A DNA stretch of 64,000 bases from Rhodoferax saidenbachensis (GTDB lineage Bacteria > Pseudomonadota > Gammaproteobacteria > Burkholderiales > Burkholderiaceae_C). Shown one piece after another: positions 11,063 through 19,525 of the stretch (its first letter is position 1; each line of letters starts with the position of its first letter). Made by a program: the position numbers and the translations under genes. The stretch lies in the NCBI RefSeq assembly GCF_001955715.1, contig NZ_CP019239.1, forward strand, positions 3,596,001 to 3,660,000. Reading direction: 5' to 3'. The notes beneath the pieces were generated by a model. That model searched no databases, was not told the DNA's origin, and was given only the letters and a program-made list of their open reading frames with translations.

Positions 11063-12588
11063 GGTGTAGCCCCTTCGCTGGCACGGCCACGCAAGTGCAA
11101 AGCAGCCGCCGCATGCGCACGGTCCGAAAACACATGTTTGACACCGGCGATGTCCTGGGTTTCCTCGTGGCCTTTACCGGCCAGCAGAATCACGTCCTGG
11201 GCCTGGGCCTGGGCAATGGTTTCGGCAATGGCCAGTGCACGGTCGGCCTGCACATCCACACTGTTGCGATCAGGCAAACCCAGCAAAATTTGCGCAATGA
11301 TGGTCTCGGGTTTTTCACTGCGCGGGTTGTCGCTGGTCACCACTACCTGGTCGGCCAGCTTCGCGGCAATGGCGCCCATCAACGGGCGCTTGGAGGCATC
11401 ACGGTCACCACCGCAACCAAACACACACACCAAACGACCCTTGCGCTGTGCAGCCAGCGGACGCAGCGCTTCAAGCGCCTGCCCCAATGCATCCGGCGTG
11501 TGGGCGTAGTCCACAGCCACCAACGGCTGGCCTGCGTCACCCAGACATTCCATGCGACCAGGCACCGGATGCAGCGCAGTGCAGGCCTGCACCGCATCCA
11601 TCAGCGGCACACCCAAAGCGCGCATGGCGGCCAGCACGCCCAGCAGGTTGGCCACGTTGTAGTCGCCAATCGTGCGGCTGCGCAAGGTATGGCTGGTTTC
11701 GCCCTCCTGCACCTCAAAATCCAATCCCTCGGCGCTGTAACGGATGTTGCGCGCCTGCAGGCGCGCCGGGCCTTTGCACGACACCGTCCAGACATCCAGC
11801 GCACCGGAAGCCAAGGCGTCTGCCAGCTCGATACCTTTGACGTCGTCCACATTGATGACGGCGCTACGCAAACCCGACCACGCGAACAACAGGCGCTTGG
11901 CAGCCCAATAGGCTTCCATGCTGCCGTGGTAGTCCAGGTGGTCCTGGGTGAAGTTGGTGAACACGGCCACACGAATCTGTGTGCCGTCCAGGCGACGTTC
12001 TTCAATGCCAATGGAAGAAGCCTCGATGGCGCAGGCTTGCAAACCCTGTTGCACAAACTGGCGCAAGGTGTGTTGCAGCAACACCGGGTCTGGGGTCGTC
12101 AAGCCGGTAGAGACCACTGCACGGCCTGCATCTGCTGTGGCAGTGCCAGCCGCTGGGGGTTGCCCCACCCCCAGAGTGCCAATCACACCGCAGGGCATGG
12201 CTTGCGGCAGTGCCGACAGGGCCTGGGCGAGCCACCAGGCTGTGGAGGTTTTACCGTTGGTGCCGGTCACGGCCACCACCGCCAATTGCTGCGAGGGATG
12301 GCCGAAAAACTCTGCGGCAATGGGGCCTGTGTCGGACTTCAGCCCGGCATAGCTGGCCACCGCATCGCCCTGCAGCGCAAAGGCCTCGGCGCCCTCCTGC
12401 TCAACCAGGCACGCCTTGGCACCCTGTTGCAGAGAACCCATGACAAACTTGCGCGCATCCACAGCCGCACCGGGCCAGGCGATAAAGCCATCGCCAGCCG
12501 CCAACGCGCGGCTGTCTGCGCGCAGCGTGCCGGTGACGCGCTGCTGCAGCCATTGGGCGGCCTGGATCGGTGTGTGGAGCTGCTGCAT
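11059..12588 (-). CDS. murE: UDP-N-acetylmuramoyl-L-alanyl-D-glutamate--2,6-diaminopimelate ligase
   Basis: Adds the third stem-peptide residue. 509 residues. P-loop VAVTGTNGKTSTAWWLAQ, NFTQDHLDYHGSMEAYWAAK, and the motif SDNPRSEKPETI, whose DNPR marks meso-diaminopimelate specificity; this fits the dapF gene at 29983-30870 that supplies meso-DAP. The ATG at 12588 shares its A with the ftsI stop (TGATG); the stop overlaps murF by 4 nt. Confidence 0.97.
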   Translation of the reverse strand: MQQLHTPIQAAQWLQQRVTGTLRADSRALAAGDGFIAWPGAAVDARKFVMGSLQQGAKACLVEQEGAEAFALQGDAVASYAGLKSDTGPIAAEFFGHPSQQLAVVAVTGTNGKTSTAWWLAQALSALPQAMPCGVIGTLGVGQPPAAGTATADAGRAVVSTGLTTPDPVLLQHTLRQFVQQGLQACAIEASSIGIEERRLDGTQIRVAVFTNFTQDHLDYHGSMEAYWAAKRLLFAWSGLRSAVINVDDVKGIELADALASGALDVWTVSCKGPARLQARNIRYSAEGLDFEVQEGETSHTLRSRTIGDYNVANLLGVLAAMRALGVPLMDAVQACTALHPVPGRMECLGDAGQPLVAVDYAHTPDALGQALEALRPLAAQRKGRLVCVFGCGGDRDASKRPLMGAIAAKLADQVVVTSDNPRSEKPETIIAQILLGLPDRNSVDVQADRALAIAETIAQAQAQDVILLAGKGHEETQDIAGVKHVFSDRAHAAAALHLRGRASEGATP

Positions 12589-14330
12589 CAGAAGCTTTCC
12601 TCCGTCGCATTCGCCACGATCTGCGGCTGTACCGCCATGTCGGGTTGAACCCCAAGCATGCGCAGGGTTTGCTGCACGGTTTCGCTGAACACGGGCGCCG
12701 CCACGTCGCCGCCAAAGTATTTTCCTGCGCTGGGCTCATCCAGCATCACCGCCACAATGACGCGCGGACTGTCGATGGGCGCCATGCCAACGAACCAGCT
12801 ACGGTACTTGCGATTGCCATCCGTACCGTAACCCTTGCCGATCTGTTTGTAAGCGGTGCCGGACTTGCCGCCCACCGAATAACCCAGGGTTTGCGCCTTC
12901 TGGGCGGTGCCGCCCGGACCTGCTGCCATTTGCAACATCTTGCGCACACTCGCAGCAGTCCCTGCAGAAAACACGTTCACACCCAAGGCGGGTTCGCTGC
13001 TTTTGAGCAAGGTGGCCGGGATGATCTGGCCATCGTGAGAAAACACGGTGTATGAGCGCGCCATCTGGAACAAGGACGCGGACATGCCGTAGCCGTAGGA
13101 AATGGTCGCCTGCTCAATCGGGCGCCAGCTCTTGTAGGGACGCAGACGCCCCGACACGGCCCCCGGAAACTGGATCTGCGGCTTCTGCCCAAAACCAGCC
13201 TGCGAGAAAGTCGCCCACATATCGCTTGCCGGCATTTGCATGGCGATTTTGGTGGTGCCCACGTTGCTCGACACCTGAATCACCTGCTCTACCGTCAACG
13301 CGCCATGCGGATGGGAATCGCGGATCGTGGCGCCGGTGATGGTGATCGACCCTGGCGCCGTATCGATCACGGTCTGGGGTTTGACCCGCCCGGTCTCCAG
13401 CGCCAAGCCCACCGTGAAGGGCTTCATGACCGACCCTGGTTCAAAGGTGTCGGTCAGGGCCCGGTTACGCAACTGCGCACCGGTCAGGTTCTGGCGTTTT
13501 TCCGGGTTGTAGCTGGGGTAGTTGGCCAGCGCCAGCACTTCACCGGTAATGGCGTCCAGCACCACCACGCTGCCCGCCAGTGCACGGTTGGCGATCACGG
13601 AGTCACGCAGCTTCTGGTAGGCAAAAAACTGCACCTTGCTGTCGATGCTGAGCTGCAAATCGCGCCCGGCCACCGGAGGCACCATCTCACCCACCTCTTC
13701 CACGGCGCGGCCCAGGCGGTCCTTGATCACGCGGCGCAAACCAGGGCGGCCCAAGAGGTCCTTGTTGAACAACAGTTCGACACCTTCCTGCCCGTTGTCC
13801 TCCACATTGGTAAAACCGACCACATGCGCAGCCGACTCTCCCTCGGGGTACTGGCGCTTGTACTCCTTGGTTTGGTAGATGCCCTTGATATTGAGCGCGG
13901 TTACCTGCTTGGCAATATCCGCGTCGACCTGGCGCTTGACCCAGACAAAAGACTTGTCTTCATCCTGCAGCTTCTTCGACAGCTCTGCCGTCGTCATGTC
14001 CAGCAGTTTGGCGAGTTTTTGCAGTTGCGCCTTGTCAACTTCCACATCCTCTGGAATGGCCCAGATGCTGGGCGCGGGCACGCTGGACGCCAGGATCAAT
14101 CCATTGCGGTCCAGAATACGGCCGCGCGTCGCCGGCAGGTCCAGCGTACGGGCAAAACGGACTTCCCCCTGGCGCTGGAAGAAATCGTTGGCAAACACCT
14201 GGATGTAGGCCGCGCGCGCACCCAGGCCGCAGAAAGCCAGCGCAATGGCGCCGACCACAAACTTGCTGCGCCACACCGGTGTGCGGCTGGCCAGCAGAGG
14301 ACTGGAGGTGTACTGAACGCTGCGGCTCAT
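12588..14330 (-). CDS. ftsI: Peptidoglycan D,D-transpeptidase FtsI (PBP3)
   Basis: Septum-specific class B penicillin-binding protein, partner of FtsW. 580 residues: short cytoplasmic tail, one membrane helix at about 23-43, pedestal domain starting at about 60 (RTLDLPATRGRILDRNG), then the transpeptidase domain. Active-site motifs are complete: SVMK at 300-303 (nucleophile Ser300), SSN at 354-356 and KSGT at 489-492. The ATG at 14330 overlaps by 4 nt the stop of a 21-codon reading frame that itself overlaps the ftsL stop. Confidence 0.97.
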   Translation of the reverse strand: MSRSVQYTSSPLLASRTPVWRSKFVVGAIALAFCGLGARAAYIQVFANDFFQRQGEVRFARTLDLPATRGRILDRNGLILASSVPAPSIWAIPEDVEVDKAQLQKLAKLLDMTTAELSKKLQDEDKSFVWVKRQVDADIAKQVTALNIKGIYQTKEYKRQYPEGESAAHVVGFTNVEDNGQEGVELLFNKDLLGRPGLRRVIKDRLGRAVEEVGEMVPPVAGRDLQLSIDSKVQFFAYQKLRDSVIANRALAGSVVVLDAITGEVLALANYPSYNPEKRQNLTGAQLRNRALTDTFEPGSVMKPFTVGLALETGRVKPQTVIDTAPGSITITGATIRDSHPHGALTVEQVIQVSSNVGTTKIAMQMPASDMWATFSQAGFGQKPQIQFPGAVSGRLRPYKSWRPIEQATISYGYGMSASLFQMARSYTVFSHDGQIIPATLLKSSEPALGVNVFSAGTAASVRKMLQMAAGPGGTAQKAQTLGYSVGGKSGTAYKQIGKGYGTDGNRKYRSWFVGMAPIDSPRVIVAVMLDEPSAGKYFGGDVAAPVFSETVQQTLRMLGVQPDMAVQPQIVANATEESF

Positions 14331-14392
14331 GCAAGTGCCTCCGCCTTGCAGGCTGCGGCATTATTCGCCTCGGGAACGGCCCAGCGGCTCAT
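14327..14392 (-). CDS. Possible 21-codon coupling ORF between ftsL and ftsI
   Basis: The 58-nt gap between ftsL and ftsI is filled exactly by a 21-codon frame (MSRWAVPEANNAAACKAEAL plus A). Its ATG overlaps the ftsL stop (ATGA at 14392-14389) and its stop overlaps the ftsI ATG (ATGA at 14330-14327). Both ATGs begin with the same nine bases, ATGAGCCGC. This could let ribosomes pass from ftsL to ftsI without a gap. No known protein is recognised; it may be a chance frame. Confidence 0.3.
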   Translation of the reverse strand: MSRWAVPEANNAAACKAEALA

Positions 14393-14721
14393 GGCATTCC
14401 CTCCTGACTCGCGGCCGCGGCAGGAAATGCGGCCTGGGGAGCCGTCGTGGCGGCAGGTCCGGAATACGTCACGTAGGTGGTGATGGCCGGCGTGGCCTGG
14501 CGCATCTGCAGCTTTTCACGCGCCAGCTTTTCCACACGGGCGGGCGTGGCCTGGGCCCGCTTCTCCACCTGCAGTCGCTGAAACTCTGTCTCAAGGCGAC
14601 GGGCCTCGGCACGCGATTTGTCGAGCTCCGTAAACAGGCGGCGCGAATCGTATTGCACGCCGACCAAATACACGGCGCTGGCCAAGACAGCCAGAAGCAG
14701 GACAAGGTTGATCCTGATCAT
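14389..14721 (-). CDS. ftsL: Cell division protein FtsL
   Basis: Small bitopic divisome protein that pairs with FtsB and binds FtsQ and FtsWI. 110 residues from ATG 14721: almost no cytoplasmic tail, a membrane helix at about 4-21 (INLVLLLAVLASAVYLVG), then a charged leucine-zipper-like coiled coil (TELDKSRAEARRLETEFQR) and the FtsL/FtsB-type stretch EKLAREKLQMRQAT, ending in an Ala-rich tail. A longer in-frame start is possible but would translate the GC-rich repeat at 14728-14807, so the ATG at 14721 is chosen. Identification rests on position and topology. Confidence 0.9.
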   Translation of the reverse strand: MIRINLVLLLAVLASAVYLVGVQYDSRRLFTELDKSRAEARRLETEFQRLQVEKRAQATPARVEKLAREKLQMRQATPAITTYVTYSGPAATTAPQAAFPAAAASQEGMP

Positions 14722-14727
14722 GACATG

Positions 14728-14807
14728 GCCCCCACGCTTGTCACCGCGTGTACTGCGCTGCCCCCCGAGGGGGCCATCGCGCCTTGGAGCGGTCCGGCGG
14801 CGCTCAC
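14728..14807. repeat. GC-rich palindromic dispersed repeat, copy 1 (rsmH/ftsL gap)
   Basis: About 80 bp nearly identical to 29190-29269. Plus-strand blocks are GCCCCCACGCTTG, CTGCGCTGCCCCCCGAGGGG (with a CCCCC-GA-GGGGG palindrome) and CTTGGAGCGGTCCGGCG. It fills the intercistronic space between rsmH and ftsL and supplies the rsmH stop codon. Confidence 0.85.
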
Positions 14808-15745
14808 GCGTCCGTCCTCTGCGCCACACGCATGATGGCGCTGCGTGCGCGGGGATTGCCAGTGACTTCGGCCGCGCTGGGCTTGATACGGTCCAACGCC
14901 TTGAGCTTCATGACCTTGGGTGCAGCAAATGGAGCACGGCGGTCGTACTCATCGCGCGAATGCTTCGCGATGAATTGTTTGACGATGCGGTCTTCCAGCG
15001 AATGGAAGCTGATCACCGCCAGACGACCTCCTGCTTGCAACACGTCCAGGCTCCCCTCTAACGCTTGTTGCAGCTCTTCAAGCTCGGCGTTGATGAAAAT
15101 CCGAAAAGCCTGAAATGTGCGCGTTGCAGGGTCCTTGCCCGGCTCGCGGGTTTTGACCGTGTCAGCCACGAGTTGGGCCAACTCGGTGGTGGTTGAAATT
15201 GGGCCCCGTTCCTGTCGGCGAGCAACAATCGCCTTTGCAATTGCCCCAGCAAACCGTTCTTCACCATATTCACGTATCACCTCCGCGATTTGATTGAGTT
15301 CGGCTGTCTCCAGCCACTGGGCCACACTCTCGCCACGCGTCGTGTCCATGCGCATGTCCAACGGACCTTCGAAACGAAAACTGAAACCGCGCGCCGGGTT
15401 GTCGATCTGCGGCGAACTCACGCCCAGATCCATCAACAAACCGGCCACACTGGCCCGCGGCAATTCGCCCAGATGCGAAAAGCCTTCTTGGCGGATGGAA
15501 AATCGCGGGTCCTGGATGGCTCCGGACTGGGCCACGGCATCCGGGTCGCGGTCGAAAGCGATCAGGCGCCCCTGGGGCGACAAACGGGAGAGGATGAGAC
15601 GGGAATGTCCTCCGCGTCCAAATGTGGCATCCACGTACGTCCCGTCGGCCAGGGCTTCGGGCGTACCGGCGTCGCTGTTGAACAAGGCATCGACCGCTTC
15701 GTTCAACAGGACGGTGGAGTGAGTCCATGCAGCGTCCACCGTCAC
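14804..15745 (-). CDS. rsmH: 16S rRNA (cytosine(1402)-N(4))-methyltransferase
   Basis: Methylates N4 of C1402 in the 30S P site using S-adenosylmethionine. 313 residues. [13 protein letters not shown] near the N-terminus, SAM motif [16 protein letters not shown] at about 37-52, then [19 protein letters not shown], and C-terminal [14 protein letters not shown] are RsmH signatures. The start is a GTG 3 nt after the mraZ TAA, with AAGG overlapping the mraZ stop. The stop lies in the GC-rich repeat separating it from ftsL. Confidence 0.96.
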   Translation of the reverse strand: MTVDAAWTHSTVLLNEAVDALFNSDAGTPEALADGTYVDATFGRGGHSRLILSRLSPQGRLIAFDRDPDAVAQSGAIQDPRFSIRQEGFSHLGELPRASVAGLLMDLGVSSPQIDNPARGFSFRFEGPLDMRMDTTRGESVAQWLETAELNQIAEVIREYGEERFAGAIAKAIVARRQERGPISTTTELAQLVADTVKTREPGKDPATRTFQAFRIFINAELEELQQALEGSLDVLQAGGRLAVISFHSLEDRIVKQFIAKHSRDEYDRRAPFAAPKVMKLKALDRIKPSAAEVTGNPRARSAIMRVAQRTDA

Positions 15746-15748
15746 ACC

Positions 15749-16177
15749 TTAGAAGGAAAAGTCCTTGAAGACATCGGGCATCTCGCCCTGCATGGCCTTC
15801 GCTTCCTGCGCGTCATAGGTGCTCTTGTCCCACAACTCGAAGTGGTTGCCCATGCCCAGCAGCACGGTGTCCTTGGCGATGCCCGCAGCTTCGCGCAGTT
15901 CTGGCGACACCAGCACGCGTCCGGTGGCATCCATTTCCACGTCCATGGCGTTGCCCAGAAAAATACGCTTCCACCACTGGGCCGACATGGGCAAGGCGGC
16001 AATGCGTTCCCGGAATTTCTCCCACTCCGGGCGGGGAAAGACCATGAGACACCCGTGCGGGTGTTTGGTGATGGTGATTTGACCGGCAGCCGTCGCACTC
16101 AGGACGTCACGGTGCCGGGTCGGCACAGAAAGCCGACCCTTTGCATCCAGACTGAGAGACGAAGCCCCTTGAAACAC
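15749..16177 (-). CDS. mraZ: Transcriptional regulator MraZ
   Basis: AbrB-fold DNA-binding protein, first gene of the dcw cluster and its autoregulator in E. coli. 142 residues, the family's normal length, from a GTG at 16177 preceded by AGAGG; the GTG is chosen because the protein then begins [19 protein letters not shown] as in other MraZ. Both SpoVT/AbrB-like repeats are present: [14 protein letters not shown] and [16 protein letters not shown]. The matching operator is at 16227-16260. Confidence 0.96.
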   Translation of the reverse strand: MFQGASSLSLDAKGRLSVPTRHRDVLSATAAGQITITKHPHGCLMVFPRPEWEKFRERIAALPMSAQWWKRIFLGNAMDVEMDATGRVLVSPELREAAGIAKDTVLLGMGNHFELWDKSTYDAQEAKAMQGEMPDVFKDFSF

Positions 16178-16226
16178 GACAGAACACCTCTTTTGGCGAA
16201 AACACAGACGCAAGGCAATTCGGAGG

Positions 16227-16260
16227 CACTTTTCACCACTTAATTGCACTTTTTTGCACT
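16227..16260 (-). promoter_or_regulatory. MraZ operator: four AGTG boxes at exact 10-bp spacing
   Basis: On the plus strand CACT ends at 16230, 16240, 16250 and 16260; on the minus strand this is AGTG repeated four times with 10-bp periodicity, 50-83 bp upstream of the mraZ start. MraZ of other bacteria binds short direct repeats at this spacing, so autoregulation is the natural reading. Confidence 0.75.
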
Positions 16261-16285
16261 GTATCAGCAAAAGACGCGCTTGCAA
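16258..16285 (-). promoter_or_regulatory. Candidate sigma-70 promoter for the dcw cluster
   Basis: Minus strand: TTGCAA (-35, 16285-16280), 16 bp, TACAGT (-10, 16263-16258). The -10 abuts and overlaps the first AGTG operator box, so MraZ bound there would block initiation. Matches are imperfect. Confidence 0.35.
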
Positions 16286-16469
16286 TAGGGCAATTGCGAA
16301 TTTTTTCCAATGAAATCAACGACTTAGAAGCGATTTTGGAGGTCGACTTGCTGCAAAAATCGTTCTAAATTAAGCACTTAGCGCGCTATGTGAAAGTGAT
16401 GCTTGAAGCGCAGCCACTTTATCTGTTACACAATACCGCTCCAGCAAGCAGCACCGCAGATTTGTAACG

Positions 16470-18251
16470 CTACAGCGAGCGCGGCACCACGCGTGCGTGT
16501 TCGCTGATGCCAATCACGCTGAAAAATGCCGCGACCATGCGGTTGACGTCGCGGAACTGAACCTGGCAGCCTTCTGACTGACGCACCGCCACCCAATTGA
16601 GGATGCTGCCCGCGGCCGAGAAATCCACGCGCACCAGCGCACTGCACGACACCACAATCGCATCGCCACTGCGGTGTGTGCCGTCCAGCCCGGCCAGTGC
16701 CTGGGTAGCGTCACCCAATACCTCGCCGCGCAACTCCAGTTTGGTTGCCGGGCCACCATCCAGCCCCATAGGCGCCGTCGCTGCGTTCGCACCTCCAGAA
16801 GCCCACCCGGCATCTTGTGTAACCGCGGTGTCTGCGGGCACACTTTCGCACTGGCAGCGGGCCTCTACCCAAGCAGGCGGCGCCACTTCGTACGTCACGC
16901 AATAGTCCAGTGCGGCCAATTCAAATTCGTCCTGCAACTGCAGAGTGCGCAAAGCATTCAGCCGCACATCCCACCACACCGCATCCACGCCCCGGTCACC
17001 CGAAGGTGTCATGGCACGCAGAAGCTGCACCAGGTTGTTCGCGCCACTGAAACGCAGGCTCACGGGCTCATTACACAGGCTGCTGAAAAGCCCTGCCAGC
17101 AAAGGCATTGCGTCGGCCGATATCTGCTCGAGCGACGACCACCCCAGATGCCAGGGCATGGGGCGCGAAGACATGGCCTCGCGCAATGCCTCCATGGCGG
17201 CCACATTCAAATCGGCTGGGCATTCCCAGATCACGCTACTGCGGGCAGAGGCTGCAAGCGGCGCGTTTCCAGTGGCGTGTTGCGAAGCCTGAGCAGGAAC
17301 GCCATCTGCCAGAGACGACCACACCGGGGTGGTCTTTTCAAAACGGGCGCCGAATTCTGCCAGCGCATGGTCAAACTGGGCACGTTTGTTTGTCGCGCGG
17401 TACAAATCCAGCAGAGCCGCAGACCAGGACAGTGCGACATCGGGCAACAGAGCATCCCCACGTAACGCATCCAGCAGACCGCCTTCTGCACCGGCATCGT
17501 CCCCATTGGCAAAACGGATGGCGGCCTCTTCCAGCTCTGGGTCGGTGGCCATGTCATCGACTTCAATGGCAAACAGTTTGGACGTGGAGAAGCCGACTTC
17601 GGAGCCGTCATAGCCCTGCGCCATGGCCCCCATGGCCACCCGTGCCGGAATGGAGCGATCTGCCGAAGACGGAGAGAGGGACATGGGCGCCATGCCGGAG
17701 CCCATTTCGGTAGGCGCAAATTCGGTGGCCCCGGAAGGAGGGCGAGATGACATGATTTCCGACGCTTCCGTGCGCTCAAAATGCACAGAAGGCACCGAGG
17801 GCGCCAGCGTGGAATGGGCCGTTGAGCCAGCGGGTGCGCCTTCCACAGGATTGGCAACCGGGAATCCGGGACCCTGGGGGCCACCTGCGGAATCCTGCTT
17901 GCCCTTCCACCACTGCTTGGACATCTGGGCCTCGATCTCATCGATTTTTTTCAGGGTCACCGCACGCCCATCCGGATCGGTGGAGATGCTGGTCTGAAAA
18001 AACGAGGCGCGTGCCATGCCTGCCATGGCAGCGGGATCGCGGTTGCGCAACTTGCGCAGTTGGTCAAACTCACGCTTGCGGACAAAGTCGTTTTGCCGCT
18101 TGCGCTCGATCATGGCCTTGAGGGCCTGCTTGTCATAACCGCTTTCCTGCTCCTGCTCCGGGTTGTCCAGCTCCGACCAGTCCTTGGTCGGATTGCGGAC
18201 AAACATGGCCACCTTGGAAAGCAAACCGGGACGATCGTCTTTGGTGGCCAT
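16470..18251 (-). CDS. STAS-domain protein of unknown function
   Basis: 593 residues, no signal peptide or membrane helix seen. The N-terminal ~120 residues are highly charged (ALKAMIERKRQNDFVRKREF, then KKIDEIEAQMSKQWWKGKQ), followed by a Pro/Ser/Gly-rich linker to about 200, a predicted helical middle region, and a C-terminal STAS-like segment (SGDAIVVSCSALVRVDFSAA, then SILNWVAVRQSEGCQVQFRD). STAS domains usually act in anti-sigma antagonism, lipid-transport or sensory complexes; the partner here is not evident. It follows dksA by 43 nt in the same direction. Cellular role not known to me. Confidence 0.7.
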   Translation of the reverse strand: MATKDDRPGLLSKVAMFVRNPTKDWSELDNPEQEQESGYDKQALKAMIERKRQNDFVRKREFDQLRKLRNRDPAAMAGMARASFFQTSISTDPDGRAVTLKKIDEIEAQMSKQWWKGKQDSAGGPQGPGFPVANPVEGAPAGSTAHSTLAPSVPSVHFERTEASEIMSSRPPSGATEFAPTEMGSGMAPMSLSPSSADRSIPARVAMGAMAQGYDGSEVGFSTSKLFAIEVDDMATDPELEEAAIRFANGDDAGAEGGLLDALRGDALLPDVALSWSAALLDLYRATNKRAQFDHALAEFGARFEKTTPVWSSLADGVPAQASQHATGNAPLAASARSSVIWECPADLNVAAMEALREAMSSRPMPWHLGWSSLEQISADAMPLLAGLFSSLCNEPVSLRFSGANNLVQLLRAMTPSGDRGVDAVWWDVRLNALRTLQLQDEFELAALDYCVTYEVAPPAWVEARCQCESVPADTAVTQDAGWASGGANAATAPMGLDGGPATKLELRGEVLGDATQALAGLDGTHRSGDAIVVSCSALVRVDFSAAGSILNWVAVRQSEGCQVQFRDVNRMVAAFFSVIGISEHARVVPRSL

Positions 18252-18294
18252 AGAAGCGGGTTAGGAGGCTCGGCGTGTGATGGCGTTGGCGTGG

Positions 18295-19374
18295 TCAGTC
18301 GCCAAACATCTTCTGCTTGAGTTCGCGGCGCTGCTGTGCTTCAAGCGACAGGGTGGCCGTAGGGCGTGCCAGCAAGCGGCCCACACCGATGGGCTCGCCC
18401 GTCTCATCGCAATAACCATAGTCGCCAGCATCAATGCGGGAAATGGATTGCTCGATCTTCTTGAGCAGCTTGCGTTCGCGGTCGCGTGTGCGCAGCTCCA
18501 GCGCATGTTCTTCTTCGATGGTGGCGCGGTCGGCCGGGTCAGGCACCACGGAGGTGTCTTCGCGCAGGTGCTCGGTGGTTTCACCGGCGCTGTTGAGGAT
18601 GTCGCGCTTGAGAACTGACAGCTTCAGGCGAAAGGCCGCCATCTGCACTTCGTTCATGTACTCCGAATCGGGCATGGCCATCAAATCCGCATCTGTCAGC
18701 TCAGCCACGGGTTTGGTTTTCCAGTTGTTGGCCAGCTTGGGGTCCTTCTTGATGGAGGAAGGCAGAGCCGGAACGATCACATGGGTAGGTGCCGATTGGG
18801 TGTAGCTGGCCTTGGCAGCGGTGGATGCCACCGATTGCGCCATGGAGGGCACGGTCAGGGATGCCAGACGCGACGAAGGGCGTCCCGCCTTGGCAGGAAC
18901 GGCGGCAGGCACGGGAACAGGGGAAACGGGGGCAGCTTTGACTGCAGTAGGAGCGACGGACAACGGAGTTTTTTCCTTGATTTTGACGGGAGCAGGTACC
19001 GGTTTGGCCGGTACTTTGGCAACGGGTTTTGCGACCGGTTTGGCAACAGCCTTGGGTGTTGGTTTGGCCACGGGCTTCACCAGCTTGCCAACACTTTTGG
19101 CCACTGGCTTGGCCGGGGCTTTGGCGGCTGGTTTGGCTGGCTTTGCAACAGGCTTTGCCGGGGCTTTCTTGGCCACAGGTTTTGCCACGGGTTTCGCCTT
19201 GGCAGCAGGTTTGGCGACGGCTTTGACAGGGGCCTTGGCTACGGGTTTTGCCACAGGCTTGACCGGTTTCGCAACAGGCTTCGCCGGGGCTTTTGGGGCC
19301 ACTGGCTTGGCAACGGGTTTCGCCTTGCCCTTGGGGGCAATCGCTTTGGTATTTTTCCCGGATTTGGCTTTCAC
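18295..19374 (-). CDS. dksA: RNA polymerase-binding transcription factor DksA, zinc-finger-less, with long Lys/Pro/Ala N-terminal tail
   Basis: Secondary-channel regulator of RNA polymerase that works with ppGpp. Only the last ~150 residues are DksA: YMNEVQMAAFRLKLSVLKRD, coiled-coil tip DPADRATIEEEHALELRTRD, and GYCDETGEPIGVGRLLARPT. The four-Cys zinc finger of E. coli DksA is reduced to one Cys. Ahead lies a basic tail of AKPVAKP-type repeats resembling histone H1 or alginate-regulatory AlgP-type tails. I choose a GTG at 19374 (359 residues) because AGGAG sits 7 nt upstream; an ATG at 19488, with GGGAG upstream, gives 397 residues and cannot be excluded. It lies downstream of a COG0523 GTPase. 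Confidence 0.9.
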   Translation of the reverse strand: MKAKSGKNTKAIAPKGKAKPVAKPVAPKAPAKPVAKPVKPVAKPVAKAPVKAVAKPAAKAKPVAKPVAKKAPAKPVAKPAKPAAKAPAKPVAKSVGKLVKPVAKPTPKAVAKPVAKPVAKVPAKPVPAPVKIKEKTPLSVAPTAVKAAPVSPVPVPAAVPAKAGRPSSRLASLTVPSMAQSVASTAAKASYTQSAPTHVIVPALPSSIKKDPKLANNWKTKPVAELTDADLMAMPDSEYMNEVQMAAFRLKLSVLKRDILNSAGETTEHLREDTSVVPDPADRATIEEEHALELRTRDRERKLLKKIEQSISRIDAGDYGYCDETGEPIGVGRLLARPTATLSLEAQQRRELKQKMFGD

Positions 19375-19525
19375 TTCTTGTCTCCTGGCAGAGCTGGCCT
19401 GCGCGTGCTCGGTGGGGGTTTCTCCGGCGCGCGAGTGTACAGGTTTCGTCTTCGTAAAACCCATCAGTTGCAAAATCGAGACAATCATTGCACTCCCTGC
19501 GAGAAATTAAAGTTTTTCATACGAA

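Larger units (their letters stand above)
16178..16469. other. Intergenic region upstream of mraZ
   Basis: 292 bases between the STAS gene and mraZ, clearly AT-richer than the flanks in 16260-16430. It holds the four-fold operator and a candidate promoter listed separately. No convincing terminator for the STAS gene and no small gene was seen. Confidence 0.6.

Noticed and set aside
15030-15085. Possible eleventh copy of the ~57-bp repeat in rsmH (AGCTGC ... GTTAGAGG)
   Set aside because: Block spacing is far too short, and the encoded [12 protein letters not shown] is a conserved RsmH segment, so the resemblance is chance.
18900-19370. AKPVAKP-coding region as a DNA tandem repeat or assembly artefact
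   Set aside because: Codons vary from unit to unit and the frame stays open, so it is a protein-level low-complexity tail, not a recent tandem array.
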